A stretch of DNA of 64,000 bases from Shewanella pneumatophori (GTDB lineage Bacteria > Pseudomonadota > Gammaproteobacteria > Enterobacterales > Shewanellaceae). Under the pieces are notes generated by a model. That model was not told where the DNA came from and did no database searches. It worked only from the letters and a program-made list of their open reading frames with translations. Both the position numbers and the translations under genes were made by a program. Location of the stretch: contig NZ_JAKILB010000005.1 of assembly GCF_023283895.1 (NCBI RefSeq), positions 248,001 through 312,000 of the forward strand, read 5' to 3'. Position 1 is the first letter of the stretch. Every line of letters starts with the position of its first letter. Of this stretch, positions 56,891 to 64,000 are shown piece by piece.

Positions 56891-58291
56891 CTATTTAGTT
56901 GCGATAGGTCTAAGCTCAATTGTTGATTGTGCCATTAGATAGGCAAATTGCGCATAGGCGGCGACGTTTTGTTGCAGCGCTGCCGGCTCAATCTTATCTA
57001 ACGTGTCGTTTGGTGTATGGTGGTAGTCAAAGTAATCACTGCCATCTTGGCGTAACGAGGCAACAGGCACACCCATTGATGGCAACATTGACACATCAGG
57101 GCCGCCAGATGCTGTGTTGTTTCCAATAACAACACCATTTGCGGTCATCGGTTGGCTTAGCTTACTAAGCGCGGCGTAGCCTTGCTCACTGGCTCTAAAG
57201 TCTATTTGATAAATACGTCCTGCGCCAAAATCAGATTCGGCTGCAATATAATGCTTTTCAAGTTCTGCTTGATGGGTTTTGGCGTAGGTTTTACCGCCGA
57301 TTAATCCTACTTCCTCGGCTGCATATAGCACGACTCTGACAGTTCTTGCCGGTTTTACGGCTAAGTCTTGAATAAGTTTGCCTGCGGCAGTAACAATTGC
57401 TACACCTGCGCCATCATCAATGGCGCCAGTACCTTCGTCCCAAGAGTCTAAATGGGCGCCTATTAATACTATTTCATCAGGCTTTGTAGAGCCGGTAACC
57501 TCGGCAATAACATTATAAGATGTAGCAACGCCTTGGTTTTCAGCTGAAAGTTGCAGCTTAATTTTGATATCTTTGCTGCGCTTAAGCATGGCATTAATTA
57601 AATCTGCATCAGGATTAGACATCGCCGCTGCAGGGATTTTGTTGACGCCATCTTTGTAGCGCATCATGCCAGTGTGAGCCATTCGGTCATGATCTGTACC
57701 GATTGAACGAATGATAATCGCTAATGCGCCTTTTTCAGCTGCAGCGATGGCTCCTTTAGCGCGGCCACCGACGCTTTTTCCATAACCCTTACCAGTTTTA
57801 TGGCGTTCAGTTACATGGTCAATAAACACGATTTTACCGGAAACATCATCACTGCTTGATTGTTGTAACGCACTGAGGCTATCAAATCGAATAATCTTGG
57901 CTTCAATACCCTCTTTAGGTGTTGCAATACTGCCACCTAAAGCGGTGATCACCAGAGGTTGAGGGAAAGGAGCTGTGATAGATGCTTTTGTTTGGCCGCG
58001 ATGCCAAACAGGAACCTGAACGGCTTCTTTGTAAACTTTATCAAACCCAAGGCTTTTTAGTTTCAGTTCTGCCCATTTTACGGCGACTAAATCTTGCTGG
58101 CTACCTGCTAATCTCGGACCAACTTCAACAGTTAATGATTCAACGAGCTCATAGGCGAGATCAGAATTAAGTGCTTCTTTTTGTAATTTTTGACTTACAA
58201 CTTGTTCTGTAGAGTCCGAGCCGACTGTTTGGCAACCAATTAAGCTAAGATAAATCAGGCCAAAAAGTACATTGAGATAGCTGTTTTTCAT
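56891..58291 (-). CDS. M28-family zinc aminopeptidase, lipoprotein
   Basis: 466 residues with a lipoprotein signal (FGLIYLSLIGCQTVG; Cys20). PA-like insert domain (about 120-245), then the M28 peptidase with zinc ligands in IGAHLDSWDEGTGAIDDGAG (His and Asp), AAEEVGLIGGKTYA (Glu-Glu), and ESDFGAG further on, with YFDYHHTPNDTLD near the end. Close to carboxypeptidase Q-like M28 enzymes. Located at the cell envelope; substrates are not readable. Confidence 0.92.
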   Translation of the reverse strand: MKNSYLNVLFGLIYLSLIGCQTVGSDSTEQVVSQKLQKEALNSDLAYELVESLTVEVGPRLAGSQQDLVAVKWAELKLKSLGFDKVYKEAVQVPVWHRGQTKASITAPFPQPLVITALGGSIATPKEGIEAKIIRFDSLSALQQSSSDDVSGKIVFIDHVTERHKTGKGYGKSVGGRAKGAIAAAEKGALAIIIRSIGTDHDRMAHTGMMRYKDGVNKIPAAAMSNPDADLINAMLKRSKDIKIKLQLSAENQGVATSYNVIAEVTGSTKPDEIVLIGAHLDSWDEGTGAIDDGAGVAIVTAAGKLIQDLAVKPARTVRVVLYAAEEVGLIGGKTYAKTHQAELEKHYIAAESDFGAGRIYQIDFRASEQGYAALSKLSQPMTANGVVIGNNTASGGPDVSMLPSMGVPVASLRQDGSDYFDYHHTPNDTLDKIEPAALQQNVAAYAQFAYLMAQSTIELRPIATK

Positions 58292-58427
58292 AAGTTTCCT
58301 TTGTTTTTATTACGTATATCTCACTTTTAAAAACAATCTAGCAAAAAGTGTGCTTTATGTCCCGACTATATCTGTAAGGCAACGCTATATTAGGGCGGTC
58401 GGTTTGTTTTAGGAGAAATGGCTCGTA

Positions 58428-58742
58428 ATGAATATAGAACTAATGCAACAACGAGCAGACCATGCCGTTGTATTGTTAAAAGCGTTGGCAAACGAACGTC
58501 GTCTGTTTATCTTGTGTTACCTTCTTAATGAGGGTGAGATGTGCGTTGGTGAAATGAACAAAAAGTTGGGTCTAAGCCAGTCGGCTTTGTCACAACATTT
58601 GGCTTGGTTACGTAAAGATAATTTAGTTGAAACTCGCAAAGAAGCTCAAACGGTTTATTACTCGTTAAAGAGTGAAGAAGTTGCAGAGATCATCAAGTTA
58701 CTGAACAACATCTATTGCGATAGCCTAAAAACGGTCGCTTAG
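58428..58742 (+). CDS. hlyU: ArsR-family regulator, HlyU-like
   Basis: 104 residues, winged helix: HAVVLLKALANERRLFILCYLLNEGEMCVGEMNKKLGLSQSALSQHLAWLRKDNLVETRKEAQTVYYSL (in pieces). This is closely similar to Vibrio HlyU and to BigR/SqrR-type redox regulators. Two cysteines (in FILCYLLNEGEMCVGE) could form the thiol switch of that group; further cysteine in IYCDS. Starts at ATG 58428. Its targets are not evident here. Confidence 0.88.
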   Translation: MNIELMQQRADHAVVLLKALANERRLFILCYLLNEGEMCVGEMNKKLGLSQSALSQHLAWLRKDNLVETRKEAQTVYYSLKSEEVAEIIKLLNNIYCDSLKTVA

Positions 58743-59117
58743 TAATTTGTTTAAAGTAAAAGTCGGTTATTAGTCCGTTTTTGTATAAACGGTTATAGCT
58801 GGCTTTTATTGGTTATGTAAGTTCAATGTTGATAGGTATTAGTAGGTGACCGGCTAAGTTAGCTTGATTAGATAGGTGTTACTTAAAGTGCAATATTACG
58901 GTCTAAGATCATGATGTTGCTCATTGTATAATCTGAAAGTTGAGGTAATTTAAAAGGTGAGTGCTTTTAAGTCGTTAAGCAAGTTATAGCGTGGAGCATG
59001 ATGCTTGTATCCGTTATGAGTAACGCAACAATTTGCTATCAATAAAGGCTAAAGAGGACTAACAACTACACCGTGATACTTTTTGACATATAAAAGGCTG
59101 CTCAGTTAAATCTAGTT
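58743..59117. other. Gap after the hlyU-like gene
   Basis: No gene is supported. CCGTTT/AAACGG (58775-58792) could be a weak terminator for hlyU. A good -10 box (TATAAT 58927-58932) has no clear -35 partner. The better promoter lies at 59083. Confidence 0.5.
59083..59111 (+). promoter_or_regulatory. Orphan sigma-70 promoter
   Basis: Perfect TTGACA (59083-59088), exactly 17 bases, TTAAAT (59106-59111). No coding region follows; a strong terminator lies about 150 bases downstream. Confidence 0.5.
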
Positions 59118-59271
59118 TAGCTGTTGCGATTGATGTACGGGTTGTAATTAGAATTAATTAATAACTGCAACTTTTGCGTTAAGCGAGACTGTTTAGTCAA
59201 AGGTTTAGTGAGTGCTCAGCTGAGTTTATATAATAGATATCGAATAGAGAGGCTTGCCTCTCTATTTTTTT
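59118..59271 (+). ncRNA. Candidate small RNA between the hlyU-like gene and rpsT
   Basis: Defined by the promoter at 59083-59111 and the strong intrinsic terminator at 59244-59271 (ATAGAGAGGC / GCCTCTCTAT with a two-base centre, then seven T), with no open frame between. A predicted ~154-nt transcript, ending in a Hfq-style poly-T, with an internal palindrome CTCAGCTGAG (59215-59224). I do not recognise a named RNA family (RyhB, Spot 42 and CsrB features are absent). Alternatively this is the 3' end of a long hlyU mRNA. Confidence 0.4.
59244..59271 (+). terminator. Strong intrinsic terminator with no gene just upstream
   Basis: Ten-base perfect stem ATAGAGAGGC / GCCTCTCTAT followed by seven T; 500 bases beyond the nearest stop codon on this strand. 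Confidence 0.88.
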
Positions 59272-59317
59272 GCCTAAATTTTGTGGGTTTTCTGTCTGCG
59301 GATTTGTTGTCGAGCAA

Positions 59318-59600
59318 CTTATACTAATCAGTATAAACATTTAGTCCCTCAGCGAGAGTTTAGCGGTTTTGAGGCAAGGTCATTAAGTGCTCCTCGGTAA
59401 CTGCTCCTGCGTTACTCTACCTCCTATATCCATATAGTCGTGCTTTAATGACATTCGCTGTATCTGACCTCCAAGGATGGAGGAAATGTCTTATGCATGT
59501 CTGGAGCATGCAAGACTATGCAGCTGGCAACGAATGAAGAGCATAGTTGAACGAGGTTCAAGTTCCCTCTTTGTTTATTAAGAGGCACAGGATCAGAATC
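59318..59600. repeat. Hairpin-rich, repeat-like intergenic element
   Basis: A chain of inverted repeats: TATACT/AGTATA (about 59320-59335); GTCATTAA (59379-59386) with TTAATGAC (59445-59452) enclosing GTAAC/GTTAC and CTATAT-CC-ATATAG; CCTCC/GGAGG (59468-59483); GTCTT-A-TGCATG with CATGCAAGAC (59488-59516); CCTCTT/AAGAGG (59566-59585). It resembles intergenic repeats I recall from Shewanella and related genomes. There is only one copy in this window, so repeat status is inferred. A spurious open frame on the minus strand covers part of it. Confidence 0.45.
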
Positions 59601-59674
59601 GCTAGAACTCGCCAGTCTGGAACGTTTTTGGCTGCCTACTGCTGATTTAAGGGGAAGTTGCTGAATTTTAGATA

Positions 59675-59703
59675 TAAAAAAACCGGCCAAGGCCGGTTTT
59701 TAT
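59675..59703 (-). terminator. Terminator of rpsT
   Basis: AACCGGCC / GGCCGGTT with a two-base centre, T-rich on the minus strand (TTTTTTATATC), 21 bases beyond the rpsT stop. Confidence 0.88.
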
Positions 59704-59722
59704 CTTTGCTTTAAGCTAAAAA

Positions 59723-59989
59723 TTAAGCAGCGATTGCTTTGATTTTAGCGTTTAAGCGTGACTTATAACGAGCAGCCTTATTCTTGTGAATAAGACCTTT
59801 AGTCGCCATACGGTCAACAATTGGTTGTGCTACAGCGAAAGCAGCAGTAGCTGACGCGTGGTCACCTGCATTGATTGCAGCGATTACTTTTTTAACGTAA
59901 GTACGTAGCATTGAGCTACGGCTAGCGTTGTGCTGGCGACGCTTTTCAGATTGAAGCGCGCGCTTCTTTGCAGACTTGCTATTAGCCAA
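59723..59989 (-). CDS. rpsT: 30S ribosomal protein S20
   Basis: 88 residues: [35 protein letters not shown] and [19 protein letters not shown]. Divergent from murJ, its usual neighbour in gammaproteobacteria. Confidence 0.98.
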   Translation of the reverse strand: MANSKSAKKRALQSEKRRQHNASRSSMLRTYVKKVIAAINAGDHASATAAFAVAQPIVDRMATKGLIHKNKAARYKSRLNAKIKAIAA

Positions 59990-60244
59990 GGTGCAACTCC
60001 TAAAACTGGGTTTGGTATTTTTAAGGTCGAGGAATATGCCCTATTTTTGTCACTTTGTCAATGACAATGATTGAATCAATTCGATTAACTCAAAATAATC
60101 CAACCAGCTTGGCTATCTTCAACCTAACTCGTGTAATATGTGGCGCAATTCTAGCAGGTATTGCTAAGAGACAATAGGGCTAATACCGATTTTTACATGA
60201 TATTGCCAAAGTAATTTAGCTCTGTAATTAGAGCAGGGGGCGTT

Positions 60245-61804
60245 TTGAGCAAGAAGTTAGTGAAGTCTGGCATGATCGTGAGTGCCATGACGTTGATTTC
60301 CCGAGTTTTAGGACTCGTTCGCGATGTAGTGATCGCAAACTTGATGGGCGCAGGCAGTAGTGCCGATGTATTCTTCTTTGCCAATAAAATTCCCAACTTT
60401 TTAAGGCGCCTCTTTGCTGAGGGAGCTTTTGCTCAAGCATTTGTGCCTGTTTTGACCGAATATCAGGAGAAAAACACTCGGGCTGAAGTCAATGAGCTAA
60501 TTGGCAAGGTGGCTGGTACGTTAGGTATTTTAGTCTCTATCGTAACCTTAATTGGTGTTATTGCATCTCCGGTGTTAACCGCGCTTTTTGGTGGTGGTTG
60601 GTTCCTAGCTTGGTTAAATGATGAGCCAAATGGCGAAAAATTTGAACTCGCCTCATTAATGTTGAAGATAACCTTCCCTTATCTCTGGTTTATCACTTTT
60701 ACTGCCCTAGCTGGTTCTATTCTCAATACTCGTGGCCGTTTTGCTGTATCAGCCTTTACACCTGTGTTCTTAAATATTGCCATTATTAGTGCAGCGATAT
60801 TCTTATCACCCAATATGCAGCAACCTGAAATTGGCCTTGCTTGCGGTGTGTTTTTAGGTGGTTTGGTTCAATTCTTGTTCCAAATTCCTTTCCTTATACA
60901 AGAAAAGGCGCTAGTTAAACCAAGTTGGGGCTGGAACCACCCTGGGGTTACTAAAATTAGAACCTTGATGATCCCGGCGTTGTTTGGTGTATCGGTATCT
61001 CAAATTAACTTGTTACTTGATACCTTTATTGCCAGCTTTTTAATGACAGGCTCTATCAGCTGGCTGTATTACTCAGATAGATTGCTGGAATTTCCGTTAG
61101 GGCTATTTGGTATCGCAATTGCTACTGTGATTTTGCCAGCACTTTCCAAGCGTCATGTTAATGCTGAGAGTCATGAGTTTTCCAAGACTATGGATTGGGG
61201 AGTTAAAGCAATTGTATTGTTGGGACTTCCCGCAATGTGTGGCTTGATTATTCTAGCTAAGCCGATGTTAATGGTGCTATTTATGCGAGGTGCATTTAGC
61301 TATGAGGATGTTGAGATGGCATCTTATAGCTTAATGGCTTACGGCAGCGGTTTACTTAGCTTTATGCTGATTAAAATTTTGGCGCCAGGTTACTATTCAA
61401 GACAAGACACTAAAACACCAGTACGCTACGGTATAATCGCTATGGTTAGCAATATGGTATTTAACCTAATCTTTGCTATTCCGTTTGGCTATGTTGGTTT
61501 GGCTATTGCGACATCAATGTCGGCGCTGCTGAATGCATTTTTATTGTACCGAGGTTTACATAAAGCAAACGTGTATCGATTCAATAAAAGCACCTTATGG
61601 TTCTTTGCTAAGGCTACTGTTGCAGCTGTGGTTATGGTGTTGGTCATTTTCCAATTTGATCCGACTAGCGCACAGTGGTTAGATTTATCTTTTATAGAGC
61701 GTAGCTACACATTGGCAAAATTGATTGTATTTGCAGCAATCTCGTATTTTATTTGCTTAGTTTTGCTAGGAATTCGCCCTTGGAAGATGAAAGCTGCAGT
61801 TTGA
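60245..61804 (+). CDS. murJ: Lipid II flippase MurJ (MviN)
   Basis: Moves lipid II across the inner membrane for peptidoglycan synthesis. 519 residues with about fourteen membrane segments: SAMTLISRVLGLVRDVVIA, FFFANKIPNFLRRLFAEGAFAQAFVPVL (in pieces) and KILAPGYYSRQDTKTPVRYG. It starts with TTG at 60245; AGGGGG five bases before supports it. ribF and ileS follow in the same direction. Confidence 0.97.
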   Translation: MSKKLVKSGMIVSAMTLISRVLGLVRDVVIANLMGAGSSADVFFFANKIPNFLRRLFAEGAFAQAFVPVLTEYQEKNTRAEVNELIGKVAGTLGILVSIVTLIGVIASPVLTALFGGGWFLAWLNDEPNGEKFELASLMLKITFPYLWFITFTALAGSILNTRGRFAVSAFTPVFLNIAIISAAIFLSPNMQQPEIGLACGVFLGGLVQFLFQIPFLIQEKALVKPSWGWNHPGVTKIRTLMIPALFGVSVSQINLLLDTFIASFLMTGSISWLYYSDRLLEFPLGLFGIAIATVILPALSKRHVNAESHEFSKTMDWGVKAIVLLGLPAMCGLIILAKPMLMVLFMRGAFSYEDVEMASYSLMAYGSGLLSFMLIKILAPGYYSRQDTKTPVRYGIIAMVSNMVFNLIFAIPFGYVGLAIATSMSALLNAFLLYRGLHKANVYRFNKSTLWFFAKATVAAVVMVLVIFQFDPTSAQWLDLSFIERSYTLAKLIVFAAISYFICLVLLGIRPWKMKAAV

Positions 61805-61869
61805 GTGCTGATTATGGACGCTAGCTGGTATATAATCCGCCCATTTACTCTCATGTGTCGTGTAAGATA

Positions 61870-62805
61870 ATGGAATTAATTCGCGGTATTCATAACATAT
61901 TGCCGAAGCATCATGGTTGCGTATTAACAATAGGCAACTTTGATGGGGTTCACCGTGGTCATGCGGAAGTGATTAATCGCTTAGTAGCAAAGGCTGAACA
62001 TTTAGGTTTACCTGCGGCAGTGATGACATTTGAACCACAACCACAAGAGTTATTTCAAGGTGAAGATGCACCAGCGCGCTTGAGCTTATTGCGCGATAAA
62101 ATCGTTCTGCTTGACGAGCTAAAAGTAGACCGCTTGTTATGTGTTAACTTTAATAAGAAGTTTGCTAGCTATAGCGCCGAAGATTTTATTGAGCAATTAT
62201 TGGTTAAGGCATTGGGTGTAAAGTATTTAGTTGTTGGTGATGATTTCTGCTTTGGTAAACAACGCCAAGGCAATTTTAATATGCTGCGTAAGGCCGGTGA
62301 AAAACACGGATTTGCAGTCGTCAGCACACAAAGCTTTATTTTGGGCGATAAGCGCGTAAGCTCTACAGAAATAAGGCAGCAGCTTGCAAAAGGTAACCTA
62401 GAGCAAGCAAGGCGTTTGTTAGGACATCCATTTACATTAAGTGGACGTGTAGCTCATGGCCAAAAAATAGGGCGAACAATAGGTTTCCCTACAGCTAATA
62501 TTGCGTTAAAACGTAAAGTAACACCGGTAAGAGGTGTGTTTGCGGTAAAGCTATATTGGGACAACAGCGATATATACGAAGGCGTTGCTAATGTTGGTTT
62601 TAGACCAACGGTAAATGGTCAGGTATGTCAGTTAGAAGTCCATTTGTTTGATTTTGATGGTGATCTATATGGGAAAGCTGTTGAAGTTGAGTTAGTGGCA
62701 AAGATCAGAGACGAGCAGCCATTCGGATCGTTAGATGCGCTGAAAAAACAAATTTTAGATGATGCCAACAGAGCGAAAGCCCTACTTGGTAGCGATGCAG
62801 GCTAA
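61870..62805 (+). CDS. ribF: Bifunctional riboflavin kinase / FAD synthetase
   Basis: Makes FMN and FAD. 311 residues from ATG 61870 (MELIRGIHNILPKHHGCVL); an in-frame GTG at 61855 adds five residues not seen in homologues. FAD synthetase domain: TIGNFDGVHRGH, VGDDFCFGKQRQGNF, RVSSTEIRQQL. Riboflavin kinase domain from about 185: GRTIGFPTANIAL and VANVGFRPTV, then LEVHLFDFDGDLYG. It precedes ileS by 30 bases, as usual. Confidence 0.97.
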   Translation: MELIRGIHNILPKHHGCVLTIGNFDGVHRGHAEVINRLVAKAEHLGLPAAVMTFEPQPQELFQGEDAPARLSLLRDKIVLLDELKVDRLLCVNFNKKFASYSAEDFIEQLLVKALGVKYLVVGDDFCFGKQRQGNFNMLRKAGEKHGFAVVSTQSFILGDKRVSSTEIRQQLAKGNLEQARRLLGHPFTLSGRVAHGQKIGRTIGFPTANIALKRKVTPVRGVFAVKLYWDNSDIYEGVANVGFRPTVNGQVCQLEVHLFDFDGDLYGKAVEVELVAKIRDEQPFGSLDALKKQILDDANRAKALLGSDAG

Positions 62806-62835
62806 TAGCTTAGCGAACAAAACGGTAAAGGATCA

Positions 62836-64000
62836 ATGAGCGACTATAAATCTACTTTGAATTTGCCGGAAACAGAGTTTCCGATGCGTGGTAATTTGGC
62901 TAATCGTGAGCCAGAGATGTTAAAATCTTGGACCGAAAACGGACTGTATCAACAGATCCGTGAAAGCCGTAAAGATGCTAAACCGTTTATTTTGCATGAT
63001 GGTCCTCCATATGCAAACGGTGACATTCATATTGGCCACTCAGTAAACAAAATTCTTAAAGATATTATTATTAAGTCAAAGACCATGTCTGGCTTTGATG
63101 CGCCATATATTCCTGGTTGGGATTGTCACGGTCTGCCTATCGAATTAAAAGTCGAGCAAAAAGTGGGTAAGCCTGGTCACAAGGTTACTGCAGCAGAATT
63201 CCGTCAAAAGTGTCGTGAATATGCAGCTAAGCAAGTTGACGGTCAGCGCGATGACTTTATCCGTTTAGGTGTGTTTGCTGATTGGCAAAACCCGTACCTA
63301 ACGATGGATTACAGCACTGAAGCTAACATCGTACGTTCACTGTCTAAAGTAATCGACAGCGGCCACCTGCATAAAGGTGTTAAGCCTGTGCATTGGTGTA
63401 CTGATTGTGGTTCAGCATTAGCAGAAGCAGAAGTTGAATACGAAGACAAAATGTCTCCTGCTATCGATGTTGCTTTCTCTGTTGTTGATAAATCAGCTTT
63501 ACTAGCTAAGTTTGGTCTAAGTGAATACGCTCATAACATCTCAATGGTTATTTGGACTACAACACCATGGACATTGCCTGCTAACCGCGCGCTAGCAGTG
63601 GGTGCAAATGTTGAGTACACACTCGTTGAGATGGTTAAAGAAGGCCAAGCGCAAGCATTAGTGCTAGCAACGGATCTATATGAGTCATGCGTTGAGCGTT
63701 TTGGCGCAGAATCTCATACTGTACTAGGTACAGCTGCGGGTAGCGATTTAGAGTTACTACGCTTTAACCACCCATTCTACAGCTTTGATGTGCCAGTTAT
63801 TTTAGGCGATCACGTGACAGTTGATTCAGGTACTGGTGTGGTCCATACCGCTCCTGGTCACGGTCAAGACGATTTCGTGGTTGGTCAAAAGTACGGCTTA
63901 GAAGTCGCTAATCCAGTAGGTGATAACGGCGTTTATAAAGCGGATACAGAAATCTTCGCTGGTTTGCATGTATTTAAAGCGAACAAGAACGTTGTTGAGC
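62836..64000 (+). CDS. ileS: Isoleucyl-tRNA synthetase, N-terminal part; runs off the window
   Basis: 388 complete codons are visible from ATG 62836 ([20 protein letters not shown]). Class-I HIGH motif in [22 protein letters not shown], followed by [15 protein letters not shown]. The editing (CP1) domain begins near residue 190 and contains [12 protein letters not shown] and the [12 protein letters not shown] segment. The KMSKS motif lies beyond the window. murJ-ribF-ileS order is the common one; lspA would be expected next. Confidence 0.97.
   Translation, partial: MSDYKSTLNLPETEFPMRGNLANREPEMLKSWTENGLYQQIRESRKDAKPFILHDGPPYANGDIHIGHSVNKILKDIIIKSKTMSGFDAPYIPGWDCHGLPIELKVEQKVGKPGHKVTAAEFRQKCREYAAKQVDGQRDDFIRLGVFADWQNPYLTMDYSTEANIVRSLSKVIDSGHLHKGVKPVHWCTDCGSALAEAEVEYEDKMSPAIDVAFSVVDKSALLAKFGLSEYAHNISMVIWTTTPWTLPANRALAVGANVEYTLVEMVKEGQAQALVLATDLYESCVERFGAESHTVLGTAAGSDLELLRFNHPFYSFDVPVILGDHVTVDSGTGVVHTAPGHGQDDFVVGQKYGLEVANPVGDNGVYKADTEIFAGLHVFKANKNVVE

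Noticed and set aside
59445..59690. 81-codon open frame on the minus strand between the small RNA candidate and rpsT
   Set aside because: It lies in the hairpin-rich element, has low-complexity Ser/Leu-rich content and no ribosome site, and runs close to the rpsT terminator. It looks like a by-product of the repeat sequence.
1..64000. Prophage, insertion sequence, CRISPR array or defence island
   Set aside because: No transposase, integrase, cas gene, regular repeat array, restriction gene or composition break was seen. Gene order is that of a core chromosome.

Overview
The window is a stretch of a gammaproteobacterial chromosome that looks like Shewanella or a close marine relative. The gene orders nhaA-nhaR, sdhE-ygfX/nadB, rpoE-rseABC-lepA-lepB-rnc-era-recO-pdxJ-acpS, ffh-rpsP-rimM-trmD-rplS-aroF-tyrA, hcp-hcr, raiA-pheA, thrLABC, tal-pgi and murJ-ribF-ileS fit that genus. 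So do a long PheA with an extra C-terminal domain, a DyP peroxidase of the Shewanella TyrA type and a cytochrome b561 / cytochrome c' pair. Two Na+/H+ antiporters and a Na+-coupled amino acid carrier fit a salty habitat. No insertion sequence, prophage, CRISPR array, rRNA or tRNA was seen.

Layout. 0-5.7 kb: the end of ptsP, a TauE-type exporter, thyA, then nhaA with a small secreted protein and nhaR. The lgt gene that usually sits just before thyA is missing. 5.8-17.7 kb: sdhE-ygfX convergent with nadB, then the sigma-E operon (with its own sigma-E-type promoter) running into the lepA-lepB-rnc-era-recO-pdxJ-acpS housekeeping series. 17.7-24 kb: an acetyltransferase, a DyP peroxidase, a MORN-like lipoprotein, an Mpo1-like membrane protein, yfjD (CorB-like) and ypjD. 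24-30.3 kb: ffh, the S16/L19 operon, then aroF-tyrA behind a TyrR-like palindrome. 30.7-35.5 kb: hcp and hcr (nitrosative stress; NsrR-like site), a small membrane protein and an NhaP-type antiporter. 35.5-41.5 kb: pheA with a fully readable phenylalanine attenuator (pheL), raiA, the cytochrome pair, trpR and slyD. 41.5-47 kb: the threonine operon with its Thr/Ile-rich leader peptide and attenuator. 47-58.7 kb: a small lipoprotein, nfo, a hemerythrin, a DUF3545 protein, tal-pgi, an OmpA-family porin, an AGCS symporter, yaaA, an M28 peptidase and a HlyU-like regulator. 58.7-64 kb: a long intergenic region holding a probable small RNA and a hairpin-rich repeat-like element, then rpsT, murJ, ribF and the start of ileS.

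How the parts fit: aroF, tyrA, pheA, trpR and thrABC make this a dense amino acid biosynthesis region. It uses three readable control modes: ribosome-mediated attenuation (phe, thr), a TyrR-like operator, and the TrpR repressor itself. The rpoE-rse block controls envelope stress, and lepB, rnc and era share its direction. Hcp/Hcr, cytochrome c' and the hemerythrin are NO- or O2-linked metalloproteins whose upstream regions carry NsrR-, FNR- or CRP-like palindromes.

Most unusual items: (1) PheA carries a C-terminal class-I DAHP-synthase-like domain that has lost key catalytic and metal-binding residues; (2) the nhaA leader shows two mutually exclusive foldings; (3) an orphan promoter/terminator pair marks a probable ~150-nt small RNA between the hlyU-like gene and rpsT; (4) lgt is absent from the thyA locus; (5) pheL appears to be translated from a leaderless message; (6) a perfect 16-bp palindrome lies upstream of the thr promoter.
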